DNA of 64,000 bases from QQWI01 sp964522015 (GTDB taxonomy: Bacteria; Bacillota; Clostridia; Peptostreptococcales; Acidaminobacteraceae). The DNA lies in the NCBI GenBank assembly GCA_964522015.1, contig CAZFST010000012.1:41159-105158 (forward strand), in the 5' to 3' direction. Shown here piece by piece: positions 50,067 to 58,711 of the stretch; position 1 is the stretch's first letter; the number at the start of each line of letters is the position of its first letter. The position numbers and the translations under genes are program-made. The notes under the pieces are model-generated. The model ran no database searches. It was given only the letters and a program-made list of their open reading frames with translations, and was not told the origin of the DNA.

Positions 50067-51509
50067 TCACTTTTTAGTCACACACATCACATACCACTGA
50101 TGGGTTGCCGTCCCGTGGCTATCATCAAGCCCGTCGCAATCTTCAGTCAAATGAGCTTGATCAGATAGGGCGTTATCACCCTCTGAAAGACCAGCTACAA
50201 AATGCTTAGGTAAAATCGTTTCTAGCAATAAAATATGGGACTCTTCAATCATTTCCCCAGGCATTAACAGTGGCACACCCGGAGGGTAAGGGGTAATTTG
50301 CTGAGCGCAAATACGACCGCTACTCTCACTTAGGGGTACGAGTTCCTGCTGACATCCACCTACCTCATCAAAGGTTAGGTGCCTTGAGGCTTTGGCAAAG
50401 CTAAAGGACACTAGGTGTTCAAGGCCTTCTTTTATCTCCAATTGATCCAGGGCGTCAGCAATCATGGCTAAATCGTCTTCTGTATTCATGAGGCTTAAAT
50501 AGCAAAGAACCCCTTGATGGTGAGCATATTCTGGGACAATACCGTATTGCTCTAAATGTTCTAAAACCTCGTAGCCAGTGTAGCCATTGGCCTCAGTGGC
50601 CAACCAAAGTTTAAGGGGATCCTGAGGCCCATCATCACCGGATAACCAAGATCTTAGACGATCTCGACGATACCGCTTAATCACAGTACAAAATAAATCC
50701 TGGTCAGCACTATGTTTTGTCATATAGTGAATACTGTCGTCAATGGACGTCATTAAGACATAGCTTGGCGAAGTGGTTTGAAGCTTTTTTAAGTAGGATT
50801 TGACCCGGGTCATCACGGTTGAATCGCAGGATTTAGAAAAATGAAGTAGCCCAGTCTGTGTCATGGCTGGCAGGGTTTTATGGGCACTTTGAATTACCAC
50901 ATGAGCACCCATCTTTAAGGCACTGTATTGACACAAGTCTCCGAAATTCAGATGGGCACCATGGGCTTCGTCCACTATCAGTGTGCCCTGCCGCTGATTC
51001 AATATGGCTGCAATGGTTTGTATTTGTGTCACATAGCCGTAGTATGTGGGGGATGTCAACACCACTACCCGGATATTGGGGTTCGCCTCTAATAGTTCCA
51101 AGATGGTATCTGGGCTGTAGCCAAGCATCTGTCCGGTTTGACCAATAAGGGGGAGCGCCACCACTTCACTGAGGCCATGGATGGCAATTGCATTATAGAC
51201 TGATTTATGGCAATCGCGACCAATAATCAAAGACTCCCCTCTGTTGCAGGCTCCCATAATCGCACTGAGCATGCCCACTGTGGAACCATTCACTAAAAAA
51301 TGGGTTTCTCTGGCACCAAAGATTTCAGCTGCGTTTACCATTGCTGTTTTCAAAATGCCACTGGGGGCATATAAATTATCTGTTCCCGATATCTCAGTGG
51401 TGTCCAAGGCAAACCAATTTGTCTGGTGTAACGGCTTATATTTATGCCCAGGCATGTGGGCACTGACCTTTTCAAGCGCCAATCGCTTGCCTAGAGCTTC
51501 ACGAAGCAT
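50067..51509 (-). CDS. Orn/Lys/Arg decarboxylase-like PLP enzyme (YaaO-like)
   Basis: A 480-residue fold-type I PLP protein. SAHMPGHK near residue 17, the STVGMLSAI phosphate-binding region near 75, DEAHGAHL near 179, and the PLP lysine in IQSAHKTLPAMTQTG near 213 match the Orn/Lys/Arg decarboxylase major domain. The C-terminal domain with PYPPGVPLLMPGE is present. Possible products are cadaverine, putrescine or agmatine. As in Bacillus, it sits upstream of tmk. The start overlaps the 59-codon small gene by 11 bp, with GGTGG upstream. Confidence 0.88.
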   Translation of the reverse strand: MLREALGKRLALEKVSAHMPGHKYKPLHQTNWFALDTTEISGTDNLYAPSGILKTAMVNAAEIFGARETHFLVNGSTVGMLSAIMGACNRGESLIIGRDCHKSVYNAIAIHGLSEVVALPLIGQTGQMLGYSPDTILELLEANPNIRVVVLTSPTYYGYVTQIQTIAAILNQRQGTLIVDEAHGAHLNFGDLCQYSALKMGAHVVIQSAHKTLPAMTQTGLLHFSKSCDSTVMTRVKSYLKKLQTTSPSYVLMTSIDDSIHYMTKHSADQDLFCTVIKRYRRDRLRSWLSGDDGPQDPLKLWLATEANGYTGYEVLEHLEQYGIVPEYAHHQGVLCYLSLMNTEDDLAMIADALDQLEIKEGLEHLVSFSFAKASRHLTFDEVGGCQQELVPLSESSGRICAQQITPYPPGVPLLMPGEMIEESHILLLETILPKHFVAGLSEGDNALSDQAHLTEDCDGLDDSHGTATHQWYVMCVTKK

Positions 51510-51678
51510 TTTGGGCCACCAGGGACTGCAAATATATAAGAAATTCTTGATTTGAGCCTACTACAACCCACTCAAAAACAAGATCAAAGAGATTCACGAT
51601 AAAGACTATGGCAAAGTTCACCGCTGATAGTCCTAAAAAGGATCTGTTTTTCTTTTGAATCGTCTGACTTAACAGCAT
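51499..51678 (-). CDS. Small membrane protein upstream of the decarboxylase
   Basis: A 59-residue product with one hydrophobic segment (FAIVFIVNLFDLVFEWVVVG, about residues 22-41). It begins MLLSQTIQKKNRSFLG and ends QSLVAQNAS. AAGGAG lies 7 bp before the ATG and the stop overlaps the decarboxylase start (ATGCTTCGTGA), the pattern of translational coupling. No family recognised. It fills what would otherwise be an empty gap of more than 300 bp. Confidence 0.65.
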   Translation of the reverse strand: MLLSQTIQKKNRSFLGLSAVNFAIVFIVNLFDLVFEWVVVGSNQEFLIYLQSLVAQNAS

Positions 51679-51693
51679 TATAGCTCCTTGCGT

Positions 51694-51849
51694 TTAGGCA
51701 CGCTTATTCTTGTTTTTTGAACTGTTTTTCTTAGCCGCTTTAGGTTTTCGCCTCATACTGGGTGGTACTGCCTGCACCCAAAACCATAGGATCAAATACA
51801 CAAAAACGCCGCTAAAGAGAGCACCCAGGGCATAATTAATTTGATTCAT
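51694..51849 (-). CDS. Small membrane protein heading the decarboxylase-tmk operon
   Basis: A 51-residue product with one N-terminal membrane helix (ALGALFSGVFVYLILWFWVQ, residues 7-26) and a very basic C-terminal tail (MRRKPKAAKK then KNKNKR). AAGGAG lies about 9 bp before the ATG. It is followed after 15 bp by the 59-codon gene. No family recognised; the single helix plus Lys-rich tail suggests a membrane-anchored protein that contacts acidic partners or nucleic acid. Confidence 0.6.
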   Translation of the reverse strand: MNQINYALGALFSGVFVYLILWFWVQAVPPSMRRKPKAAKKNSSKNKNKRA

Positions 51850-52040
51850 CTCACCAACTCCTTAAGATAATCACTACGCTTTAGTATGACACAAAAAAGG
51901 CTTTAATGAAACAAATAATCAGAGGGGTCAAATATTCTTAATCTCATCTTTTATTTTGGCCAGTTTTCTGATACCCTTGATTCAAGCGTCAAAAGTAAGT
52001 TTCACAATAACCATAACCCCTGTACAGGAGGCTTTTATTT

Positions 52041-53219
52041 ATGTTATCACAACGTGTCCAAAATATTACACCCTCAATGACTCTTGGTATCAGTACCAAG
52101 GTAAAAGAACTAAAAAAGCAAGGGATTGATGTGCTGAATTTAAGTATTGGCGAACCCGATTTTCCAACACCAGATGGTGCTAAAGAACCGGCTATCCAAG
52201 CGATTAAAGACAATAAAACAAAGTATGATGCAGAATCGGGCCTATTAGAGCTAAGACAAGCAATTTGTGAAAAACTACAGAAGGAAAATGGCATCAGCTA
52301 TGGGCCTGATGAAATCGTGGTTTCCAGTGGTGCGAAACATTCGATCACCAACACACTAATGGCCATCACTAACCCTGGGGATGAAGTTTTAATTCCAATT
52401 CCTTTTTGGGTGAGCTATCCTGAGATGGTTAAATTGGTAGGAGTTATACCAGTATTTGTCAACACAAACTTTAATAACAACTTTAAAGTAAAACCCGATG
52501 AACTGAAAGCTGCTATCACACCTAAAACAAAAGCTATTTTTATCACGAATCCATCCAATCCAACAGGTGCTGTTTATACTAAAGACGAGCTACTTGCCCT
52601 GGCAGAAATCTGCGTTGCAAATCAAATTTACATCATCGCAGATGAAATCTACGAACGGGTCTGTTATCTGGATACCTTTACATCGATTGCCTCGCTTTCT
52701 GAAGCCATTAAGGACATCACCATCACTATCAATGGCATGAGTAAATCCGTTTCAATGACGGGCTGGCGCATTGGTTATACCGCATCACGTAAAGATATCG
52801 CAAAAGGTATGAGTTCAATTCAAGGACACCTGGTTTCCCATCCAAGTACCATCTCTCAATATGCAGCCCTTGGTGGACTTCAAAATTGTTCGCAAGATAT
52901 GATCACCATGAAAAAAGTCTATCAAGGTAGAAAAGATCAAGCTCTTGCATGGATTGAAGCGATTGATGGCCTTTCTGTTGTCAAACCGGACGGCGCCTTT
53001 TACGTTTTCATCAACATCGGTAGCTTAAGGTCTAAAATTAACCAAGATGGTCTTTCGATGGCGGTTTGCACCACCCTTCTTGACCAATACAAAGTTGCTT
53101 TTGTCCCAGGTATCGCATTTGGTCACGACGACTTTATCCGCATGTCATACGCGACAGATATTGAAACCATTAGAGAAGGCATCAGTAGACTTGGGCAATT
53201 TGTCGAGTCATTGGCATAA
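52041..53219 (+). CDS. Aspartate aminotransferase (class Ib, PLP-dependent)
   Basis: A 392-residue fold-type I aminotransferase. LSIGEPDFPTPD near residue 36, NPSNPTGAVY near 172, ADEIYERVCY near 201 and the PLP lysine in NGMSKSVSMTGWRIGY near 235 are characteristic. It interconverts aspartate/oxaloacetate and glutamate/2-oxoglutarate; related enzymes accept aromatic amino acids. Aspartate is also the precursor used by NadB nearby. AGGAGG precedes the ATG. The last codons are duplicated just downstream (53234-53251). Confidence 0.92.
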   Translation: MLSQRVQNITPSMTLGISTKVKELKKQGIDVLNLSIGEPDFPTPDGAKEPAIQAIKDNKTKYDAESGLLELRQAICEKLQKENGISYGPDEIVVSSGAKHSITNTLMAITNPGDEVLIPIPFWVSYPEMVKLVGVIPVFVNTNFNNNFKVKPDELKAAITPKTKAIFITNPSNPTGAVYTKDELLALAEICVANQIYIIADEIYERVCYLDTFTSIASLSEAIKDITITINGMSKSVSMTGWRIGYTASRKDIAKGMSSIQGHLVSHPSTISQYAALGGLQNCSQDMITMKKVYQGRKDQALAWIEAIDGLSVVKPDGAFYVFINIGSLRSKINQDGLSMAVCTTLLDQYKVAFVPGIAFGHDDFIRMSYATDIETIREGISRLGQFVESLA

Positions 53220-53251
53220 GCCGGACATCATCAGTCATTGGCATAAGCTGG
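53207..53251. repeat. Tandem duplication of the aminotransferase stop region
   Basis: GTCATTGGCATAAGC(C/T)GG occurs at 53207-53224 and 53234-53251, a 27-bp period. The first copy contains the stop codon. Confidence 0.7.
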
Positions 53252-53303
53252 GCCTTATCAACCGAATTCAAGACACTTCATGAAACAACAAAATATATGA
53301 ATT

Positions 53304-53339
53304 AAAACCCCTCCAAAGTGAATTCTTGAGAGGGGTTTA
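53304..53339. terminator. Terminator between convergent genes
   Basis: AAAACCCCTC pairs with GAGGGGTTT around a 15-base loop; A/T runs flank it on both sides. Confidence 0.8.
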
Positions 53340-53349
53340 TTTTTATTAT

Positions 53350-53586
53350 TTAAACTTCAGTTTGGTGTTTCATTAAATTGAACAACTTTCTATCAGTCTT
53401 CTCAATTTCTCTCTTAATATGCTTCATGGGCATCTTATGTGCACGAGATAGTCGCCTGACATCCACGTTTTTTTGGAGTTCAAGGTACTTGGCCCGTATG
53501 ATTTCAATTTCTAGCACTGTGAAGTTCTCTAAAGTCAAAAGTTCCTCAATTTGAGCTGTGACGCGGATAACTTGTTCTTTTTCCAT
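53350..53586 (-). CDS. Small helical protein coupled to murI
   Basis: A 78-residue product. The middle (NFTVLEIEIIRAKYLELQKNVDVRRLSRAHKMPMKHIKREI) looks like a helix-turn-helix of the sigma region 4 type, which suggests DNA or RNA binding, but I do not recognise a family. The ATG overlaps the murI stop (TAATG), so it is probably translated with murI. Confidence 0.6.
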   Translation of the reverse strand: MEKEQVIRVTAQIEELLTLENFTVLEIEIIRAKYLELQKNVDVRRLSRAHKMPMKHIKREIEKTDRKLFNLMKHQTEV

Positions 53587-54377
53587 TAACGTTTCTCCAA
53601 GTCAAGTAGCATATAGGACCGTTCCACCATTATGGCGCCGGCAGAATTTAGTAATGTGATTGTCCCCTTCTGATTGCCGTCGCAAAGGAGTTGGCCATCC
53701 TCTAGTATTTCTTTGAGATGGCGAGCAGTACCCATATTGCCATCATAAATATTTACAGGGTAATTGAAGTAGTCTGAAATAGCTTGTCGTAAAAAGACAT
53801 AATGGGTACAGCCAAGCACTAAGCCATCAACAGGAATCGACGCATCCAAAGGAAAAAGTCTTTCTAGAACCGCATTCACCAGAGGGCCACCCACAATCCC
53901 TTGATCCACTAGGGTTACAAACTCAGGTACTGGGATTTTAGACAAGGTAACATTATCCTGATATCTTTCCATGAGCCTCGCAAATTTTTGTTCTCTAAGG
54001 GTCATTTCCGTTGCCAGGACGGCTATATGACCACCTGGATGGGCTAATGCAGCAGGTTTAAGAGCTGGCTCCATACCAATGATGGGAATGGTATACTTCC
54101 CTCGTAAGACGTGAGCAGCAGCACTTGTGGCCGTATTGCAGGCAATCACCACAGCCTTTACCCCACGACTGATAAAATCCTCAACAATTTCCTCAGAGTA
54201 ATTTAAAATCGTTTCCGGTAACTTGGGGCCATAAGGTGCTCGTAATGAATCCCCAAAGTAAATAAAACTTTCATTTGGCATCATGGCAATTAGTGTCTTT
54301 AAAACGCTTAGGCCACCTAGACCAGAATCAAAAACACCAATTGGTTGACACTTATGGATTTTCAAATCTTGAGACAA
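53586..54377 (-). CDS. murI: Glutamate racemase
   Basis: A protein of about 263 residues supplying D-glutamate for peptidoglycan. IGVFDSGLGGLSVLKTL near the start, VIACNTATSAAAHVL near residue 73 (first catalytic Cys) and GLVLGCTHYVFLR near 184 (second Cys) are clear. The longer reading frame is rejected: a promoter with TATAAT at 54396-54401 overlaps it, and GGGGGGTGAT lies before the TTG at 54377. Confidence 0.92.
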   Translation of the reverse strand: MSQDLKIHKCQPIGVFDSGLGGLSVLKTLIAMMPNESFIYFGDSLRAPYGPKLPETILNYSEEIVEDFISRGVKAVVIACNTATSAAAHVLRGKYTIPIIGMEPALKPAALAHPGGHIAVLATEMTLREQKFARLMERYQDNVTLSKIPVPEFVTLVDQGIVGGPLVNAVLERLFPLDASIPVDGLVLGCTHYVFLRQAISDYFNYPVNIYDGNMGTARHLKEILEDGQLLCDGNQKGTITLLNSAGAIMVERSYMLLDLEKR

Positions 54378-54395
54378 TACATCACCCCCCAAATC

Positions 54396-54423
54396 ATTAT
54401 AACCCATCTGTTTTTTTTGACAA
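54396..54423 (-). promoter_or_regulatory. murI promoter
   Basis: On the minus strand TTGTCA (54418-54423) and TATAAT (54396-54401) are 16 bp apart, about 20 bp upstream of the TTG start. It helps fix that start. Confidence 0.65.
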
Positions 54424-54460
54424 GTCGTTAGAAACCAGTTAAAATAAGTTAGTAACAACC

Positions 54461-54872
54461 TGTGGATTAATTGTGCACAAGTTTCGCTTTTTCATTGAGT
54501 TACCTTTTGTTATCCACAATCGTTAAAATCGCTGTAGCTCTTCAAAATACAAGGTTGTTGTGAATTTGATGCTCAATTAGATTTATTCAGACGATTCAAA
54601 ACCTTGATTTATCAACAAGTTATCAAGAGGTGGTGGATAAGTTGCCAACAGTAAACTGCAAAAAATGTCTTTATTACTATGTCACATGGGAAAGTAAGAC
54701 CCCAAATGGTTGCAAATTCTTTGGATTTAAATCATTACAAGTTCCAAGTACCATCGTTAAGCAGTCATCAGGTCAAGAATGTACCGCCTACAAAGCAAAA
54801 TTCTAGGGATTTATTGACCAAACGGCTACTCTATACACATTATCCACAAGTTATACACAAAACCGTGGATAA
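54461..54872. other. Cluster of DnaA-box-like 9-mers
   Basis: Exact matches to TTATNCACA lie at 54510-54518, 54840-54848 and 54851-54859 (plus). Single-mismatch copies lie at 54461-54469 (minus), 54471-54479, 54609-54617, 54632-54640 (minus), 54831-54839 and 54864-54872 (minus). An 11-bp inverted repeat CCACAAGTTAT / ATAACTTGTGG (54844-54854, 54869-54879) covers the right group. This may bind DnaA. No dnaA or dnaN gene is in the window, so calling it oriC is not justified. Confidence 0.55.
54642..54806 (+). CDS. 54-residue cysteine-rich protein
   Basis: Reads PTVNCKKCLYYYVTWESK.. then PNGCKFFGFKSLQVPSTIVK and SSGQECTAYK. The pattern of a Cys-x2-Cys pair, then NGCK-x-(F/Y)GFKS and SSGxEC, matches a small widespread family of unknown function often mislabelled as uracil-DNA glycosylase. 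TTG start with AGAGGTGG 8 bp upstream; an earlier GTG is too near that site. It lies inside the DnaA-box cluster. Confidence 0.7.
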   Translation: MPTVNCKKCLYYYVTWESKTPNGCKFFGFKSLQVPSTIVKQSSGQECTAYKAKF

Positions 54873-54910
54873 CTTGTGGTAACATGAGTCATATCAACTC
54901 TTTTAAGTAC

Positions 54911-54947
54911 AAAACCAGCCTCGGATAGCCTAATCGAGACTGGTTTT
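54911..54947. terminator. Terminator of nadABC
   Basis: AAAACCAG.CTCG pairs with CGAG.CTGGTTTT; on the minus strand T-rich sequence follows. It lies 20 bp after the nadC stop. Confidence 0.82.
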
Positions 54948-54966
54948 CTATTTTCAAACCAATAAA

Positions 54967-55821
54967 TCACCTTAGATTCAAGTTAAAACTGATGTCTAAA
55001 GATTGATAGGAATGGGTCAAAGCTCCGCAGGAAATCACATCTACTCCTATCGTGCCTAATTCTTTTAGTCGCTCTAATGTCACATTCCCTGAGACTTCTA
55101 ATAGAACACGATTCTCAGATACTGATTGATTCCGAATGCCAACAGCTTCGATAATCATCTCTGTGGACATGTTATCAAGCATGACTATATCAGCCCCAGA
55201 AGCAATTGCCTCATGCAGTTGAGGAATCGATTCCACTTCCACTTCTATTTTAACTGTGTGTCCAACATAAGCCTTAGCCTTTTCAATGGCAGCACGAATC
55301 CCGCCGCAAACCTCAATATGATTATCTTTAATCATAATCGCATCAGAAAGATTATATCTGTGATTGAATCCGCCACCAAGAAAAACACTATATTTTTCAA
55401 AAGGTCTAAAGGACGGTGTTGTCTTTCTGGTATCTGCTAACTTAACATTCGGTTGATTCAGTGCATTGACATAAGACCGTGTCATTGTTGCAATACCACT
55501 CATGCGCTGAAGAAAATTCAAAGCAATACGCTCCGCTTTAAGCAGGGCCTTTGCATTGCCTTCGATGGTCATCAGTACCTGACCTTTATGTATGACATCA
55601 CCATCTGCGCAGAACCACCTTATGGTCGCATCGGGATCACATAGGTAAAACCCTTGATTGACAACAGCTACCCCAGCCAGTACACCATCAGCTTTCGCTA
55701 ATAGTTCACCATGAGCCATGACTTTTGAACCCACTAAAAGTTCAGTGGTCAGATCCATGTAATGATTATCTTCAATGAAAGCTTGTTTAAGTGCAGCTTC
55801 AATGATAAAAGGATTTAACAT
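54967..55821 (-). CDS. nadC: Nicotinate-nucleotide pyrophosphorylase (carboxylating)
   Basis: A 284-residue quinolinate phosphoribosyltransferase. ADTRKTTPSFRPFEKYSVFLGGG near residue 130, NHRYNLSDAIMIKDNHIEVCGG near 152, VEVESIPQLHEAI near 190, and VMLDNMSTEMI near 212 are family motifs. It converts quinolinate and PRPP to nicotinate mononucleotide. It overlaps nadB by 7 bp and ends the operon. Confidence 0.96.
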   Translation of the reverse strand: MLNPFIIEAALKQAFIEDNHYMDLTTELLVGSKVMAHGELLAKADGVLAGVAVVNQGFYLCDPDATIRWFCADGDVIHKGQVLMTIEGNAKALLKAERIALNFLQRMSGIATMTRSYVNALNQPNVKLADTRKTTPSFRPFEKYSVFLGGGFNHRYNLSDAIMIKDNHIEVCGGIRAAIEKAKAYVGHTVKIEVEVESIPQLHEAIASGADIVMLDNMSTEMIIEAVGIRNQSVSENRVLLEVSGNVTLERLKELGTIGVDVISCGALTHSYQSLDISFNLNLR

Positions 55822-57443
55822 GAAGTTCCCTCCTCAAGTATTTGATGGGCACCAAGACTATTTTTTCGTGATAAAGCCGATTGGAGTATCTCAATAGCAC
55901 AAATCAAGCTATTATGAGCTAAGATACCTTCACTGTCCACTGGATCCAAATCAGATATTGAAACCTGAAGGGCCATAAGAGACTGAATCCCCTCACTAAG
56001 GCTAGATTCAGTACGATAGATAAAACCATCATTAGTTAAAATGGTTCTCACTGATTCAAAGATGTCCTTTGCTGTTGAGGTTGGTAAAGGCATTTTAGGC
56101 TCTGAGGAAGTTTTCAGAATTGTTTTTAGCATATCTATAAGAACCGTCCCCAGTTTACTCAATTTTTCGCCTAAATCTACGGGGTTTTTCCAAAATAACG
56201 CATAATCGAATTCTATTTGCTTCGCTACTCTAGCACCAAAAACTAAAGCTTCCAGCAATGAATTACTGGCAAGTCGATTAGCGCCATGAACACCAGTACA
56301 AGCCACTTCACCAACAGCATATAGTCCAGAAATCGAAGTTCTACCCCATAAATCCGTCTGAATACCACCCATATGATAATGCTCAACTGGGCAAACCGGA
56401 ATCAAGTCCTCAGACATATTATAACCCGCTTCTAGCAAGGTCTCATAAATCATGGGAAAACGACCTTTAATATAACCAGGTTTTAAATGAGTCACATCCA
56501 AATAAACAAAGGGCTTCTTAGTCAATTGAGTTTGCTTAAAAATCTCTCTTGCAACAATATCTCTAGGCGCAAGATCCCTTTGGGGATGGGCATCAGCCAT
56601 GAAAGCAAACCCATCACTATTTCTTAAAATACCACCTTCACCTCTGACCGCTTCAGAAATAAGAAAATGGCGCTCTGTGCCCTGTTGATAGAAAGCAGAT
56701 GGATGAAATTGTACCATCTCCATATCCATTAGCTGAGCGCCTGCACGTTTGGCAACAGCAATACCATCACCAGTTGAAATACGAGAATTGGTGGTGTGGG
56801 AGTACAACTGCCCTATGCCACCTGTGGCAAGTACCACTTGATTAGCATAAAGGGTCTGGAATTCACCACCGTGGAGCATGGTCAAACCAACAGCACGGTT
56901 ATCAGCTGATAAAACATCCACAACAACCGTTTCAAAATAGCTTTGGATGTTCTCGTATAGATGCAAACGAGCATTCAGCGCACGCATCACTTCTTTTCCC
57001 GTAGCATCCTGATAATGCAGGACCCTTCTTGAACTATGCCCACCTTCTTGAGTTGATAACAAATTACCATGTTCATCCCTATCAAAATCAGCGCCCCATT
57101 CAATGAGTTTATGAATGTGCTTCTTACCTTCGTTCACGATTGTATTCACTGCATCTAAATTATTGGCATAAGAACCTGCTAGAAGTGTATCTAAAACATG
57201 GCTCTCCTCACCTTCATGGGTCATGGTGACCGCAATGCCGCCTTGGGCTAATTCGGAGTTACTAATATTTTTGGCATCTTTGCATACTAAAGCGATGCGA
57301 AGGTCGCTTGAGCAATTGAGAGCTGTATAAAGCCCTGCAAGTCCCGACCCCACAATTATCACATCGTAGTATTTACTTGCTAATTCACTCACTTCACAAT
57401 CTCTTTTAATAAGTGCTTCAGGATCTTTTAAGTAACGATTCAT
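55815..57443 (-). CDS. nadB: L-aspartate oxidase
   Basis: A flavoprotein of about 542 residues of the succinate dehydrogenase/fumarate reductase family. VIIVGSGLAGLYTAL near residue 30 (FAD), ELAQGGIAVT, HQFHP-like VQFHPSAFY near 245, RGEGGILRN, and CPVEHYHMGGIQTDLWGRTSI near 350 are seen. It makes iminoaspartate for NadA; in an anaerobe fumarate is the likely acceptor. I start at 57443 (GAGG 9 bp upstream). Confidence 0.95.
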   Translation of the reverse strand: MNRYLKDPEALIKRDCEVSELASKYYDVIIVGSGLAGLYTALNCSSDLRIALVCKDAKNISNSELAQGGIAVTMTHEGEESHVLDTLLAGSYANNLDAVNTIVNEGKKHIHKLIEWGADFDRDEHGNLLSTQEGGHSSRRVLHYQDATGKEVMRALNARLHLYENIQSYFETVVVDVLSADNRAVGLTMLHGGEFQTLYANQVVLATGGIGQLYSHTTNSRISTGDGIAVAKRAGAQLMDMEMVQFHPSAFYQQGTERHFLISEAVRGEGGILRNSDGFAFMADAHPQRDLAPRDIVAREIFKQTQLTKKPFVYLDVTHLKPGYIKGRFPMIYETLLEAGYNMSEDLIPVCPVEHYHMGGIQTDLWGRTSISGLYAVGEVACTGVHGANRLASNSLLEALVFGARVAKQIEFDYALFWKNPVDLGEKLSKLGTVLIDMLKTILKTSSEPKMPLPTSTAKDIFESVRTILTNDGFIYRTESSLSEGIQSLMALQVSISDLDPVDSEGILAHNSLICAIEILQSALSRKNSLGAHQILEEGTSC

Positions 57444-57475
57444 AACAAAATGCCTCACAATAAAACTAGTTATGA

Positions 57476-58387
57476 CTAATTGGTTGCTACCATCCGCGTT
57501 AGCGCTGCAATAGCAAGTTGACGTGTTTCTTCATCCACTTCTATAATATGCCTGTCGTCTTTTAAGGCTAAATACACATCTTTCAAACTAGTTTTTTTCA
57601 TATTCGCACACACCAGTGAAGGGGACAGCAAATAAAATGTCTTCTCTGGATTTTGCTTTTGTAAAGCATGAAGTATGCCCATTTCAGTTCCAATAATAAA
57701 TGATTGATCATCGGACTCTTTTACATATTGAATTATTTGTGCTGTTGAGCCAATATAGTCAGCATGTCTAAACACGTCTGGATTGCACTCCGGGTGCACG
57801 AGAATTTTAACATCTGGCTTGGCCTCTTTAACAGCTAGTATTTCCTTCTCTGTCACCCGTTCATGAGTGATACAAAAGCCATCGTAAGTAATCACGTTCA
57901 CATCAGGTAGTAGGGAGTTAATATACCCCCCTAGATTACGATCAGGAGCAAATAGTACCTCTTTTACACCAAGTGATTTAACCACGTTCAGCGCATTTGA
58001 AGACGTACAGGTCACATCACACTCAGCCTTAACTTCAGCAGAAGAATTTACATAACAAACTACAGGCACACCAGGATGCTGTGCCTTAAATTGACGTAAA
58101 TCTTCTGCTGTGAGCATATCAGCCATTGGACACCCTGCATCTATAACAGGTAAAAGTACTTTCTTTAACGGGGATAAAATCTTTGCACTTTCCGCCATAA
58201 AATGAACACCACAAAATACAATCACATCTGCAGTCGTCGTAGCCGCAACTTGAGAGAGTTTTAGGGAATCGCCAACTAAGTCAGCAATATCTTGCACTTC
58301 AGGAACTTGATAATTGTGAGCTAGAATAATGGCATTTCTTTCACTTTTCAAGCGTATAATTTCATTAATCATCTCTTGTTGGCTCAT
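57476..58387 (-). CDS. nadA: Quinolinate synthase
   Basis: A 303-residue [4Fe-4S] enzyme condensing iminoaspartate with dihydroxyacetone phosphate. ILAHNYQVPEVQDIAD near residue 21, CGVHFMAE near 58, GCPMADM near 84, NSSAEVKAECDVTCTSSNA near 113 and HPECNPDVF near 197 include the cluster cysteines. AAGGAG precedes the ATG. First gene of nadABC. Confidence 0.96.
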   Translation of the reverse strand: MSQQEMINEIIRLKSERNAIILAHNYQVPEVQDIADLVGDSLKLSQVAATTTADVIVFCGVHFMAESAKILSPLKKVLLPVIDAGCPMADMLTAEDLRQFKAQHPGVPVVCYVNSSAEVKAECDVTCTSSNALNVVKSLGVKEVLFAPDRNLGGYINSLLPDVNVITYDGFCITHERVTEKEILAVKEAKPDVKILVHPECNPDVFRHADYIGSTAQIIQYVKESDDQSFIIGTEMGILHALQKQNPEKTFYLLSPSLVCANMKKTSLKDVYLALKDDRHIIEVDEETRQLAIAALTRMVATN

Positions 58388-58489
58388 GTATTAACTCCTT
58401 TTCTTAATAACGAATCGCAACTAAAAATCCAAATCTATATTATATAACATGACAACTGAATTCAAATTTCAAAATTGCCATAAATCAAA

Positions 58490-58600
58490 GTGATGTGATG
58501 TGATACAATACAATACAATCTAATCTAATCTAGAGTAATGTTACGTAATCTAATACAAATACAATGGTATGGTATTCAATTTAGTATTCAATTTAGTAGT
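58490..58600. repeat. Pentanucleotide repeat ladder before nadABC
   Basis: GTGAT occurs three times (58490-58504), then ACAAT three times (58505-58519), then CTAAT twice plus CTA (58520-58532). Further on come GTAAT, GGTAT twice, and TCAATTTAGTA twice (about 58575-58598). All units are 5 bp or a simple extension, in register. Confidence 0.85.
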
Positions 58601-58681
58601 GATATTAGTATATAAATAAGCACTAATTAAATTAAGTTTAACAATAGATTGACAAGGTTTTAACGTGAGGTTTACATGAAA

Positions 58682-58711
58682 AAACCACAAACGTCTTAGG
58701 CGTTTGTGGCC
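58682..58711 (-). terminator. Terminator of the GntR gene
   Basis: On the minus strand CCACAAACG pairs with CGTTTGTGG around a 7-base loop and is followed by TTTTTT. Confidence 0.9.

Noticed and set aside
54461..54872. Naming the DnaA-box cluster as oriC
   Set aside because: No dnaA, dnaN, rpmH or gidA gene in the window and no clear AT-rich unwinding element; the origin is probably elsewhere.
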